The translations under genes and the position numbers were made by a program. Below the pieces are notes generated by a model. The model searched no databases. It was given only the letters and a program-made list of their open reading frames with translations, and was not told the DNA's origin. A DNA stretch of 64,000 nucleotides from Cordilura impudica. Taxonomy: Eukaryota; Arthropoda; Insecta; Diptera; Scathophagidae. Within the stretch, counting starts at the first letter, position 1, and the number at the start of each line of letters is the position of its first letter. Of this stretch, positions 1-10,259 are shown in pieces. The stretch is from NCBI GenBank assembly GCA_963682025.1, contig OY821518.1:141199529-141263528 (forward strand), read 5' to 3'.

Positions 1-305
1 AGCTTTGTAAGACGAATAAGATCTCAGACTATGCCATAAGGGAAAGCTTAATATGGTCTCAAATTATTTCTCAAATCAATTGTTTCAATCAATCTAATTT
101 CGAAACCATCTCTCAGATAAGTAAGAATAGTTATGCTACCAAATATAATAAGCCCTATAAAACACTGTTCTTTGGTTTAGATAAGCACGACCTAATAATC
201 ATAAAAATAACTACTTAATGATATGGTTAGTTCTCAATATTTATGATGACTTTTAGCAGTAATAATAATGTTCAACAAAAATGTTCTTCATGTAATGTTG
301 TATAT
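1..305. other. unassigned AT-rich sequence
   Basis: No open frame, repeat boundary or RNA signature seen. It ends where the first INE-like copy begins. Confidence 0.4.
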
Positions 306-1112
306 TTTTATACCCTATACCACTATGTGGTTTTGGTATAATGACTTTGCGCTGCTGTTTGTAACAACCAAAAATATTTGACCTAGACCCATCTTTAATT
401 ATACCGATCGAATCAGAATCACTTTCTGCGTTGATTTTACAATGTCCGTCCGTCCGTCCGTCCGTCCGTCCGTCCGTCCGTCCGTCTGTGTGTCCATGTA
501 AACTTTGTAATGAAACTGCAGGTCGCAAATATGAATATATTTTGATGAAATTTGGTATATAAGCTTCTATCGGCCATGGGATAAACGCTATTGAAATTGG
601 TGAGAATCGGTCCACGTTCAGACCTAGCCCCCATACAAATTACCCCTATGAAATCGACATAAATTGCCATAAGATCCAAATTGTCATATAGATCTTACTC
701 AAATTGGGTTTGTATGCGTTCATTACATCCACTAATGAGTAGTCCAAAAATGATCCCTTTGGCCCCATATAGAGTTGCTTCCCGATCTTCACTTAAATCT
801 ATTAAAAAACAAAAAATGTTGCACTGAATCTTCTCAAATTTTCTTTGTATATATTTTTGCAAAATACAAGAGACTTTACCCAACATGACCAGGATCGGTC
901 CATTTTTGGACCTAGTCCCTATATAGATATAGCATCCGATATGAACATTTTCATATCTGCAGCCAAAAAAATTAATAAAAATGCCACTCCTAAATTCGGT
1001 TTTTGCTAATTTTCTATGTCCAGTTAGTTGGGCCTAAGAGATAGGGTTTCTAAACGCATGGTATAGGGTATCGTATAGTCGGTCTAGACCGACTATAATT
1101 TTCTTACTTGTT
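306..1112 (-). mobile_element. INE/mini-me-like element, family A copy 1
   Basis: Non-autonomous repeat present four times in the window. On its own strand it starts AACAAGTAAG, has a perfect palindrome AGTCGGTCTAGACCGACT close to that end, a (GGAC)n tract near the other end (here as GTCC around 443-486) and finishes in GGGTATAAAAA. A GTCY microsatellite plus a terminal hairpin is the layout of dipteran mini-me/DINE-1 (Helentron-associated) elements; that assignment is by structure. The copy carries an open frame of about 80 codons at 437-679 that is also open in the other three copies. Confidence 0.8.
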
Positions 1113-3358
1113 TAATCGAAACATCGATAGACCCCATCATGTAGATTCTTGGAGCTGCAGTATTATTTATAAAAATACGGCGTTCTCCTTCGGATACCCT
1201 TTACTAGAAGTTGCTCTCAAATAGAAATTCGTTACTTTGGGAGGATAATCTGTACCATTTTCATAAGAGCGACCTTCAATTTTTACTATACGAGAAATAA
1301 CATCATTTCAGGATGGTCTGTAGTGATTTTTATTAACTAATTAAGCACTGATCTCATTCAACCGCACAAATAAAATTTATTTTCATTCATGTTATTTGTA
1401 GATTACAAGGAATGGCAGCAAACATTTGTAAGATAATCACATCGAAAGTAACTACACCCACTAAGCATTTCTACTCACTATATAATTAAGTATATAACTT
1501 AGCTATATTCTATGCCAACTAATATATAGTTAAATGATTTGTATGTGATTTTTTCAATATAAAGCTAATAAATGTAAAGTTTGAGGAGAATCGGATAAAA
1601 AAAGTCGCGCCGGAAATCGATTGAATATTTCAAGTGTGTTTATACGGGGAAAATATGACTTATTTTTCTATTTTAGGTAAATGTCGTTCTATAGTTTAAT
1701 TTTTCCGACAAGTTGTTGTAAGAATGGAGATATGTATTAAATTACCTTTTCAAAAAGTTATAAAAATTCAAAATCGAATAAAAATTTGCCAAGAAATAGC
1801 AAATGTCCCAGACCACTTTTGTGCCAAAAAAACTAGGTCATGAAATTTGATAGCTTTTTTTTCATCTTCAAGAAATTGATTAAAGCCATAATTCGTTTTA
1901 GTCTTTAAACTTATAAGTATTCAGATATGAAGTATTGTTTTATTACCGCGTTGCTAACCTATTGCGCATTGAGACCGAAAATTGAATTTTTTTTTTTGAT
2001 AAAATTTTGAAAACTCCTTTTTCAAGTTTTAAAAAATGTTCTTAAACAAAATTTAAAAAAATGGATCTGGCACTTTAAAGTTTTGTTAAATACATGTTAC
2101 AGATTAAAGCTGTAAATTTTAAGGTAAATCTCTATGCCAGAATTTTTTTGACAAGGATTTCATTTTTGCAGATTTCGAGAAAAATTTTTATAAAATATTC
2201 TGTAAATATATTCTTTCTAAATACTTTCTATCAAAAATTCATTACTTTTCTACTTTTAAATGTTATATTTTATCTTAATAGCCTAGGGTTTCGAAAAAAA
2301 ATAATGTGACCGCATTAACCCTTTGGGAATTGGGGTCACATATGACATTAAGGGCTACTCTAATATATATGTAACATCAATAAGATAATTTCTTAATATC
2401 AATTAAAATTTTTAATTTCACAATATTACATTTTAATTTCAGAATATCAATTTGAATATTGGCAATTAAATTTTTTCTTTTCTTAATATTAATGAGAATT
2501 TTCTCAATTACAATTAGAAAAGATGTAGAACTTTATCAAGGCTACAATTTTGTAGGGTACTGGTGTCTAGTAATTTACACTTTACAGCTTTGGAGGAAAA
2601 AAACATCCTACTTTTAAATAATATGTTGATCTCAGTGGAACGTCTGCTTGAGGAAAAGAAAAAGAGAAATTTTATAATAAAAGGCAGTCAAGTGTAGATT
2701 GTGCAAGGTTTACAAAAAATTGTTTCTAAACAAAATATAGAAAAAAACAATTTGGAGAGTCACGTTAAACAAGTATTTGTTTGTTAAAAATTTTTTTGTG
2801 AAATAATTTCAGTTTCTCTTGTATTTCAGTTCCTTTTCACTAATTGGTGTTCTTATTTTTACTTTTGAACGATCGTCGCAGATTTCACTTAAAACATTAA
2901 AAATGAACCACCGGCTTTTATAGTTCCGCAATATGGCAGCGCGAAAAGTGAAAAAATCATTCAAAACTCACAATGGTGGGTCAATATTTTAACGAGTATA
3001 TTTAAATGTGGTTTCCCTGCAAGCCAATTTGACTAGTTGGTAAAAGTCAAAGGTCATAATCGCATTATCAGTCTTTTGTGAAAGTATATCTCAAAAAGTA
3101 ATTTTTTTTTAAGTTTTATAAAAATATATCCGCCTAAGTCGAAAATCATGCTTTTGAGAAACATAACTTTTTATATAAATGTAATGGGGCTTCAGTACGA
3201 CTTAGGTCAGAATGTTTGCATTAATGACTATTTAATAAACAGTGTTAGAGAAATGGGGATTTCACGTAAATATAAAGCGTTTTTAGTAGAATATGAAAGC
3301 ATACATAACTCAAATCGTTCTTAAGTCGACTTAGGCGGTTATCGCTTGTGACCACAGA
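1113..3358. other. unassigned AT-rich sequence
   Basis: More than 2 kb of AT-rich DNA with scattered short open frames that lack coding character. Around 2400-2520 there are loose repeats of an AATATCAATTT type. No protein homology was recognised. Confidence 0.4.
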
Positions 3359-3737
3359 TCTATAATATTAATAGGCTATGCGATTTCTTGTGACTGATGT
3401 TTTGTTCTACCGTTTTATCCCGACTTTGACCAAACGTATATTATTTGCAAGGTATTTCTTTTTAGCCGTTTTGCAGTTTTACAGATTTTTAATTTTTTTT
3501 TCCTATATTTTGAGTAAATTGCATTTAAAGTTGCTACTAACATATACTTAAAATTATACCATGCTATGTGTTTGTTTATTAAATTTGTTAATGTGTTTGT
3601 AATAGAAATTAGTCTGTTTTTTGTGTTGATTTGTAAATTGGCCATAATTGATTAGCATAATTTTAAGGTCTTTATTTAATGAAAAAATAAAATTTCCTAG
3701 AATTTGCGCTCGAATTTCGAGGGCTGGCATCTGCTAG
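3359..3737 (+). mobile_element. non-autonomous Helitron, family H3 copy 1
   Basis: Begins TCTATAATATTAATA after an A and ends in CTAG before a T, the A|TC...CTAG|T insertion pattern of Helitrons. A palindrome CTCGAATTTCGAG lies about 12 nt before the end, as a Helitron 3' hairpin should. A second copy at 38252-38618 shares both ends and most of the interior. There is no coding capacity, so it would depend on Rep/helicase from elsewhere. Confidence 0.8.
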
Positions 3738-4800
3738 TATGTTGTTAATGATCTTCTTTTCGTCACTTGTACTAAATTTCATGAGTGACTTTTTATTGGT
3801 TCCCTAGTTATAAATAAAATTTCAACTACAAGAATAAAATTTTGCACAAAGTAGTAAATTATTTCAGGTTTTCAAATAAAATTAAATTTACATTAATCTA
3901 TTTATTTGTAAAACCAATTTTTCATTATTTGACTTTTATAAGTTGCAGAACGAGATGTTTAACCAAACACAAAAATATACAATGAAATTTAAGAATAAAG
4001 TCCATCTTATTGTAGTCTTTGATTTATATCTCAGGTATTAATAAAAATTCACGCATTAAAGTCACCACAAGTGTGGAGAAGACAGTCAGCAACCGCATAT
4101 ATACAGGGTGGTCCATCGAGCGGTTGAAAAGAAATTAGTGCACTCATCTGGACATGCATTGGAATTATATAATTTTTCATAATTAACCGTAACGATTGTA
4201 CTTTCGAATAAAAAACCGAATGAGTGAACAATTATGAGTTTTTTAGTTATAGCCAAATAAAAATGCAAAACTCTGCAGTGTTGGTGTAATTGACCAAAAA
4301 TCACATTTCCACACTTCTTTAGGTAATTAAAGTGTTATCTATAAAAATTACACTCCACTGAAAATGCTGATTTCAATTTGCAAGAAGAACTTATATTATT
4401 TTAGATATTTAGAATTTAAAATATAAAAAAAAAAACTAAAATCCAAATAAAACTATAAGCGAATGTTTTGAACGATATTAAACATTTTGTATAATAACCA
4501 TTTGTGTATAGAACTCACAATATTCTCGATAGTCGTTGTATATGCGCTTAGTGTGCAATATTAGTTGACAAATAAAAAATAAAAATAAACGAGTTACTTT
4601 AGTTTGATGAATTCAAATAATATTTATTTCGGATACTACATATACCGGCCTCATTCTTCCTTCTGCGTTTAACAAATTAAACTTACAGAAACTTTTGGTT
4701 TTCGATCAAAGTGACAAGAGGTTGAAATTAGAAGTAACGAGTAACTAATAACTCCCAATTTCTCTCAATATACTATAAGATATTGTGATAAATATTGAAA
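3738..4800. other. unassigned AT-rich sequence
   Basis: No gene seen. A CAGGGTGGTCCAT motif at about 4105 resembles a mariner terminus, but no partner end was found. Confidence 0.35.
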
Positions 4801-4809
4801 ATACTTCTG

Positions 4810-5565
4810 GGGCATAAATAGTCTTCATTGGAACTGCTCACCATGCCTCATTAATGACTCCGAATAACAGATTTTAATCGTGCCGCACTGCTTCTCGACT
4901 GATATATTTATTTACAATTTGCCATAGGTTTTCAATTGGCTTCAGATCTGGGGACTGTGCAACGCACTTCATGAGATTGACACCTTCCTACTTTAACAAA
5001 TTCTTGAATAACTTTTATCTGTGACTGGGACTCGTTGGAATATCCATGAAGTCTGCATTTTCTGTTGGGCATGAGGTAACATTATATCTTGTTATATGTT
5101 CTTATCCATTATTTCATCAATTTTGTATAAGGATCCTAAGCTCTTACCACTCCTGGCAATATCGCGGGTCTAAATGCATATTTACTGGCCTACGTGCTCT
5201 TCTCATTCCCTCTGAATTAACAAAATTAAACTTTTGTTCATAAGAAAATTATACACTGTTCCACTGTTCAACAGTCCACGGAATTTTAATCGAGCACTTC
5301 TATTTCTCTTGCAGATAAACATGGTTCGTCGCCAAGCTATATCTCTTTAACCCAGCTTCAACAGCTTTTCTCTAAACTGTGCGAAGGCTTACTGTTAAAT
5401 TTTAAAACTCCACTATCCTTAGTAGAAGTACATTTCGATTTTCCTCCAGGGAATATAGCGGAAATAGTTTTTGTATTTTTGAACTTATGATGTGAACTCT
5501 TGGAACTCCTTCATCACATCATTATTTCCATTAATGTTATGTTTTGTCCAAGCCATATTAATTAA
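4810..5565 (-). pseudogene. Tc1-like transposase relic
   Basis: Reading the minus strand in shifting frames gives a decayed Tc1-family transposase. An N-terminal piece near 5330-5450 includes SLRTV and KAVEAGLKRYS, typical of the second helix-turn-helix region. A middle segment near 5130-5230 resembles the part after the first catalytic Asp. The C-terminal catalytic motif SPDLKPIENLW lies at about 4930-4965, where the Glu of DD34E sits in PIEN. Many stops and frameshifts show that it is old. Terminal inverted repeats were not identified, so the element limits are uncertain. Tc1 rather than mariner is favoured by the Glu in the last motif. Confidence 0.75.
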
Positions 5566-5891
5566 AAAATCTAAAAATACTAGAAATCAGAAAGGAGTTC
5601 TAATAAGGGTAACCAAATAGGAGTGCATGATTTAATTTTGAAAAAAATGCATTATTTTTGAGCGAGTGGTGATATTTTTATTGCACTGTAAAGTAGACAT
5701 GTTCCGATTAGGTATGGAATAAAATATCCGGCATATGGCCCCTAAGCTCTGAACGCAGGCCTTAGTTCTTTTCATTAAATTTTCGATAATAAAGGGTGAT
5801 TTTTTTAGCTATTATCTTTTTTGCACAGCTGACGCACGTTTCGTGTTTTGTTTCATTGTCAAACATCTTCAGTTTGGTCTATAATTTAACC

Positions 5892-8790
5892 ATGAATCCT
5901 CTTGCAAACGAAAAACGCTTGCAAGTTATTGAATTTTATTATCAAAATGCGTGCTCTGTTAAGAAAGTTCATCGCGCGCTTCTTCCATTTTATGGTCAGT
6001 TTAATCGACCCACTGGAGCGGCTATTCGGGCTATTGTGACTAAATTTCGCACCAAATTTACATTGTTGGACATTAAACACCAACATGCTTACGTAGAGTG
6101 CGAACTGAAGAAAATATCGCAGCTGTATCGGCCAGTGTTAATGATGACCATCAATTATCGATTCGTCGCCGTTCGCAGCAATTGGGCCTCTGTTACTCAA
6201 CAACGCACAGTGGTTCAAAACCAAAAAAAAGTGGTAATAAGTCTGGAACTTCAAAACTATTGGTTGGATTGGAATGGTATATTTTAAGCGATTGTAGTCA
6301 CGGATATAGGCTTTCAAAATATTAATTTTCGAGATACCCTGTTCTAACACAGGGTGAGCTACTGGGTGCCAAAGTCGACCACCTCGAGGTGGAAAATGCT
6401 TTCAAAGCTTGTAACTTTTATAAATATGAAGTGATTTTTACGTTTTTTAAATTGTTCCAATAACTATTAAATTATTAACAAAAAATATGCGTATACTATC
6501 TAGTTATCGCTTATGGTTTAAAAAATATTTGATTTTAAAAATCAACATTTGAACTTTTCACCAAATTCTTTCTTGGTTTTTCGCAAATAACATTTTTATT
6601 AAAATAGATAAAAAAAAAAATCTAAGAATATGTGGCGATAGCCAGTACTTTTTAAAAAAATACGTTGAAGTATTTTTTGAATTATTTCAAACCGTTTAGT
6701 GAGCACAAAATCTTAAAATTGACTTTTTGAATCAGGTTCTAAAAATTGCAAATTTTTGCCAAAAAATACCCTCATTCTTTCACTTTTTTCTCACAACCTT
6801 GGTAAAACATGTATATATTTTTCTACATATTTTAAAAGAATATGCTGCAAGAATGGTTGTAAGCGAAATTTTTAATATTTTTGGACATGCACCCTACGTC
6901 CAGCATTGGACGAAATTGGGCAATTTAAAAAAAAAACTAAGTTTTAAAAGTTAATACAAAAATATCCCCTCGATTTCTTCAAATATTTTACCGTAGTATT
7001 GAAGCTCCAAATATTTTTATTTATTTGCCGCAATAAAATTCACCGCCATTACGTAAACAAAATATAAAAATAACTAACCTTAATATGTGTTTTATGTTAA
7101 CAAAAAAAAAATTCGTATGAAAATTTGACTTTTTTCGCCATTTAAGCCCTCCTGACCACGTTTATGTAACGGCGGTGAATTTTATTGCGGCAAATAAATA
7201 TGAATATTTGGAGCTTTAATACTGCGGTGAAATATTTGAAGAAATCGAGCGGATATTTTTGTATTAACTTTTAAAACTTAGTTTTTTTTTTTAAAATTGC
7301 CCAATTTCGTGCAATGCTGGACGTAGGGTGCATGTCCAAAAATATTAAAAATTTCACTTACAACCATTCTTGAAGCATATTCTTTTAAAATATGTAGAAA
7401 AATATATACATGTTTTACCAAGGTTGTGAGAAAAAAGTGAAAGAATGAAGGGAATTTTTTGGCAAAAATTTGCAATCTTTAGATGCTGATTCAAAAAGTC
7501 AACTTTAAGATTTTGTGCTGACTAAACGGTTTGAAATAATTCAAAAGATACTTCAACGTATTTTTTTTAAAAAGTACTGGCTATTGCCACATATTTTTAG
7601 ATTTTTTTTATCTATTTTAGTAAAAATGTTATTTGCGAAAAACCAAGACAGAATTTGGTGAAAAGTTCAAATGTTGATTTTTAAAATCAAATATTTTTTA
7701 AACCATAAGCGATAACTAGGTAGTATAAGCATGTTTTTTGTTAATAATTTAATGGTTATTGGAAAAATTTAAAAGACGTAAAAATCAATTCATATTTATA
7801 AAAGTTACAAGCTTTGAAAACATTTTCCACCTCAAGGTGGTCGACTTTGGCACTCTGTAGCTCACCCTGTGTTACAACAGGGTATCTCAAAAATTAACAT
7901 TTTGAAAGCCTATATCCTTGACTACAAGCGCCTAGAATATACTATTCCAATCTAACCAATAGTTTAGAAGTTCCAGACTTATTACCACTTTTTTTTTGGT
8001 TTTGAACCACTGTGCAACGTGGAAAATTTTGCTGAAGGATTTAGGTGTGAAGCCTTTCAAAATACAGCTGGTGCAAGAATTGAAGCCGAACGACCTACCG
8101 TAACGTAGAATTTTTGGTGAATGGGCTCTTGGAAATTTGGCCGAAGATTCACTTTTTTACCGAAAAATTGTGTTCAGCGACGAAGCTCATTTTTGGCTCA
8201 ATGGGTACGTAAATAAGCAGAATTGTCGATTTTGGAGTGAATATCAGCCAGAAGCATTGGAAGAGCTACCAATGCATCCAGAAAAAGTCACAGTTTGGTG
8301 CGGTTTATGGGCTGGTGGCATCATTGGACCGTACTTTTTCAAAGATGATGCGAATCGTAACGTAACTGTGAATGGTGATCGCTACCGAGAGATGATATCC
8401 AACTTTTTTTTGCCCAAAATGCAAGAGCTTGACTTGCATGACATGTGGATTCAACAAGACGGTGCCACATGCCACATAGCACGCGCAACAATGGACTTAT
8501 TGAGAGGCGAGTTCGGTGAACATTTTATTTCACGTTCGGGACCGATCACTTGGCCGCCTAGATCGTGGGATTTAACGCCTTTATACTATTTATTGTGGGG
8601 CTATGTTAAAGCTCATGTCTATACAGACAATCCCGTTTCAATTGACGCATTGGAAGACAACATGGAAGCATTTATTCGTGAGATACCGGCCGAAATGTTG
8701 GAAAGAGTATGCCAAAATTGGACTAAGCGGATGGACCATTTGAGGCGCAGTTACGGTCAACATTTGCATGAAATAATCTTCAAACATTAA
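5892..8790 (+). pseudogene. mariner transposase, interrupted
   Basis: Would cut and paste the surrounding element as a DDE/D transposase. The N-terminal part from the ATG at 5892 has a helix-turn-helix region (about residues 5-60) and then shifts frame near 6085. The C-terminal part, 8015-8790, carries the first catalytic Asp in FSDEAHF, the second in QQDGATCH, and ends LHEIIFKH. The spacing from the second Asp to the expected third residue is 41, as in the DD41D (rosa-type) mariners known from fruit flies. That third position is Tyr (LTPLYYLLWG) where Asp is expected. A TAA stop also interrupts the frame at about 8102. With the insertion at 6206-8014 the gene cannot be active. The start is chosen by agreement with the second copy. 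Confidence 0.88.
6206..8014. mobile_element. palindromic (foldback) element with Transib-like ends
   Basis: The two halves are long inverted copies of each other, with arms of roughly 850 bp around an unpaired centre at about 7060-7170. The ends read CACAGTGGTTCAAAACC and its complement, and the 5-bp sequence CAACG is duplicated at 6201-6205 and 8015-8019. A CACAGTG end with a 5-bp duplication is the signature of the Transib superfamily. No transposase is encoded; mirrored open frames at 6727-6954 and 7278-7475 are the same DNA read in each arm. It interrupts the mariner gene. Confidence 0.88.
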
Positions 8791-8914
8791 ATTAGATGGA
8801 CCGTACTATCGATTCAAATAAAGATTTCATGCATTTTTCTGAATTTTATGTGTTTTTTTTTGGAAAACTTTCCTATAGCTCTTAAAAAATCACCCTTTAT
8901 TTAGACAGTGATGT

Positions 8915-9239
8915 GGATCTATCTCGCCGGTGACGCTTTGGGTATCGGTCTTGAGTACAGGAATTGTTTTTGCTTTATTCACATAGACCCGAGATTTCAA
9001 AAAACTCCTAAGCAAGAAATCTCACTGTGTGTTTAATAATCACGATCTTGGCGTCTAATGGACTTCGAAACTTCGGGAGATGATCGGGGCGGAAATCGTT
9101 GCTCCAATAAATCGATTGTTTCGAGAGCGCTGTGGCAGGTGGTGCGCTCCTGTTGAAACCACATGCCGTGACCCTTTATTGGGTAACCCTTTCTGTGGAA
9201 CCCAGGACTTACCTTAGCTACACGTCTTGATTGATACAC
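8915..9239 (-). pseudogene. second mariner-type transposase relic
   Basis: A C-terminal fragment of a different mariner subfamily. The minus strand reads GMWFQQERTTCHSALETI, matching the usual WFQQDGATCH block but with the catalytic Asp replaced. After a frameshift it continues with FLKSRVYVNKAKTIP, the typical region after the third catalytic motif, down to about 8920. There is no complete frame and no terminal repeat was found. It lies just outside the right end of the 5.8-8.9 kb mariner and is a separate, older insertion. Confidence 0.7.
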
Positions 9240-9359
9240 TTATTCGATGTAATTGTGTTTTAAAATTAACTGAAGCAAAATTTATTTATTTATGCGTATC
9301 TTTATCTATGAATCCTTACAGACTATTTACAAAGAAAAACATTTTAGAATTAATTTTAG

Positions 9360-10140
9360 TACATAACTGTTCATGAATTTAATGAGAAATCAATAAATCT
9401 ATAAAGTTCATTAAATTGAATACACATTCTCCTGAGAGGGTCTGCATTTGCATAATTAGCTCTATAGAACTGTACAGATAAAGGTGAGAAGTAACGTGTT
9501 GGTCGTTGAGGAATGTTGAATGATATACTGTTAATCAGAAAACCAGAAAAACATCACCATTAATTATATTAAGAAGAAATGAAGCATAGTTCTCCGGCTT
9601 TTTAAAGTTGGTGGTTTAATTAGGGCAAGTCTGCTGGTATAGGATGGAAGATTACTTGGATTGAAGCTTAAACTCCGAAGACAAAACAAAAGGAATTATT
9701 TCTGCACATATTCCAGACTGTCGGCATGAATTTGGTAGATTGGGTCCCAAATCGTAGAAGCATAGCAAGTTTTGGTGACATAGGGATCATTAAACTCTTT
9801 AGCCTAACGTTTTCTGAAACCAAGTACACCTCTGGCTTTGTTGACAGTAATTGTTATATGAGGAATAAAGCTCAGTTTATGATCCAATAAAACACCAAGA
9901 TCTATAAAGTTATCTACTTTATCGAGACAATAACCACCCAGCACATTGTTAACAGATGTCGGCCTCTTTCTGACGAAACGCATATGTTTACACTTTTTAA
10001 GGTTCAGCTCCATTAAATTTAAGTTACACCAAGAATAAAATGAATTCAAATCATTTTGAAGAAAAACATGATCAGAGTGTAACAGAATAAAAATTTTGAC
10101 ATCATCCGCATACACCAAGCTGTTTTTTTGCTGGAATTTA
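9360..10140 (-). pseudogene. LINE reverse transcriptase fragment
   Basis: The C-terminal part of a non-LTR reverse transcriptase. The catalytic motif VYADDVKIF is at about 10095-10121, followed by LNLKKCKHMRF and LGVLLDHKLSF, the usual palm/thumb blocks after YADD. After a frameshift near 9800 the minus strand continues with DPYVTK and SLEYVQK, and near 9430-9530 with NIPQRPTRYFSPL, the conserved tail of Jockey/CR1-type polymerases. The endonuclease and the first half of the polymerase are missing, consistent with 5' truncation. Clade assignment is only to the Jockey/CR1 group. Confidence 0.82.
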
Positions 10141-10259
10141 ATTGTCAGAGCATACTTTGATTTTAGGTTGTCTCAAAAACAGTGGGACTATGATTTTTGT
10201 TCCTAATTTTTTGACCGACCCTATATTTTAATCAAAATTATAATTACCACTTTCTAACA

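Larger units (their letters stand above)
5792..8897 (+). mobile_element. mariner-like element (DD41D type), split by an insertion
   Basis: The ends are inverted, AAGGGTGATTTTTT on the left and its complement on the right, each next to a TA dinucleotide as expected for a Tc1/mariner target duplication. The interior holds a broken transposase gene. The palindromic element at 6206-8014 lies inside it, so the mariner is the older of the two. A related, deleted copy lies on the other strand at 21400-22303 and shares both termini. Confidence 0.88.

Noticed and set aside
4100..4125. A mariner terminus (CAGGGTGGTCCAT)
   Set aside because: No matching inverted end or transposase nearby.
6727..7475. 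A pair of similar 65-75 codon frames on opposite strands
   Set aside because: The same sequence read in the two arms of the palindrome; no coding signal beyond that.
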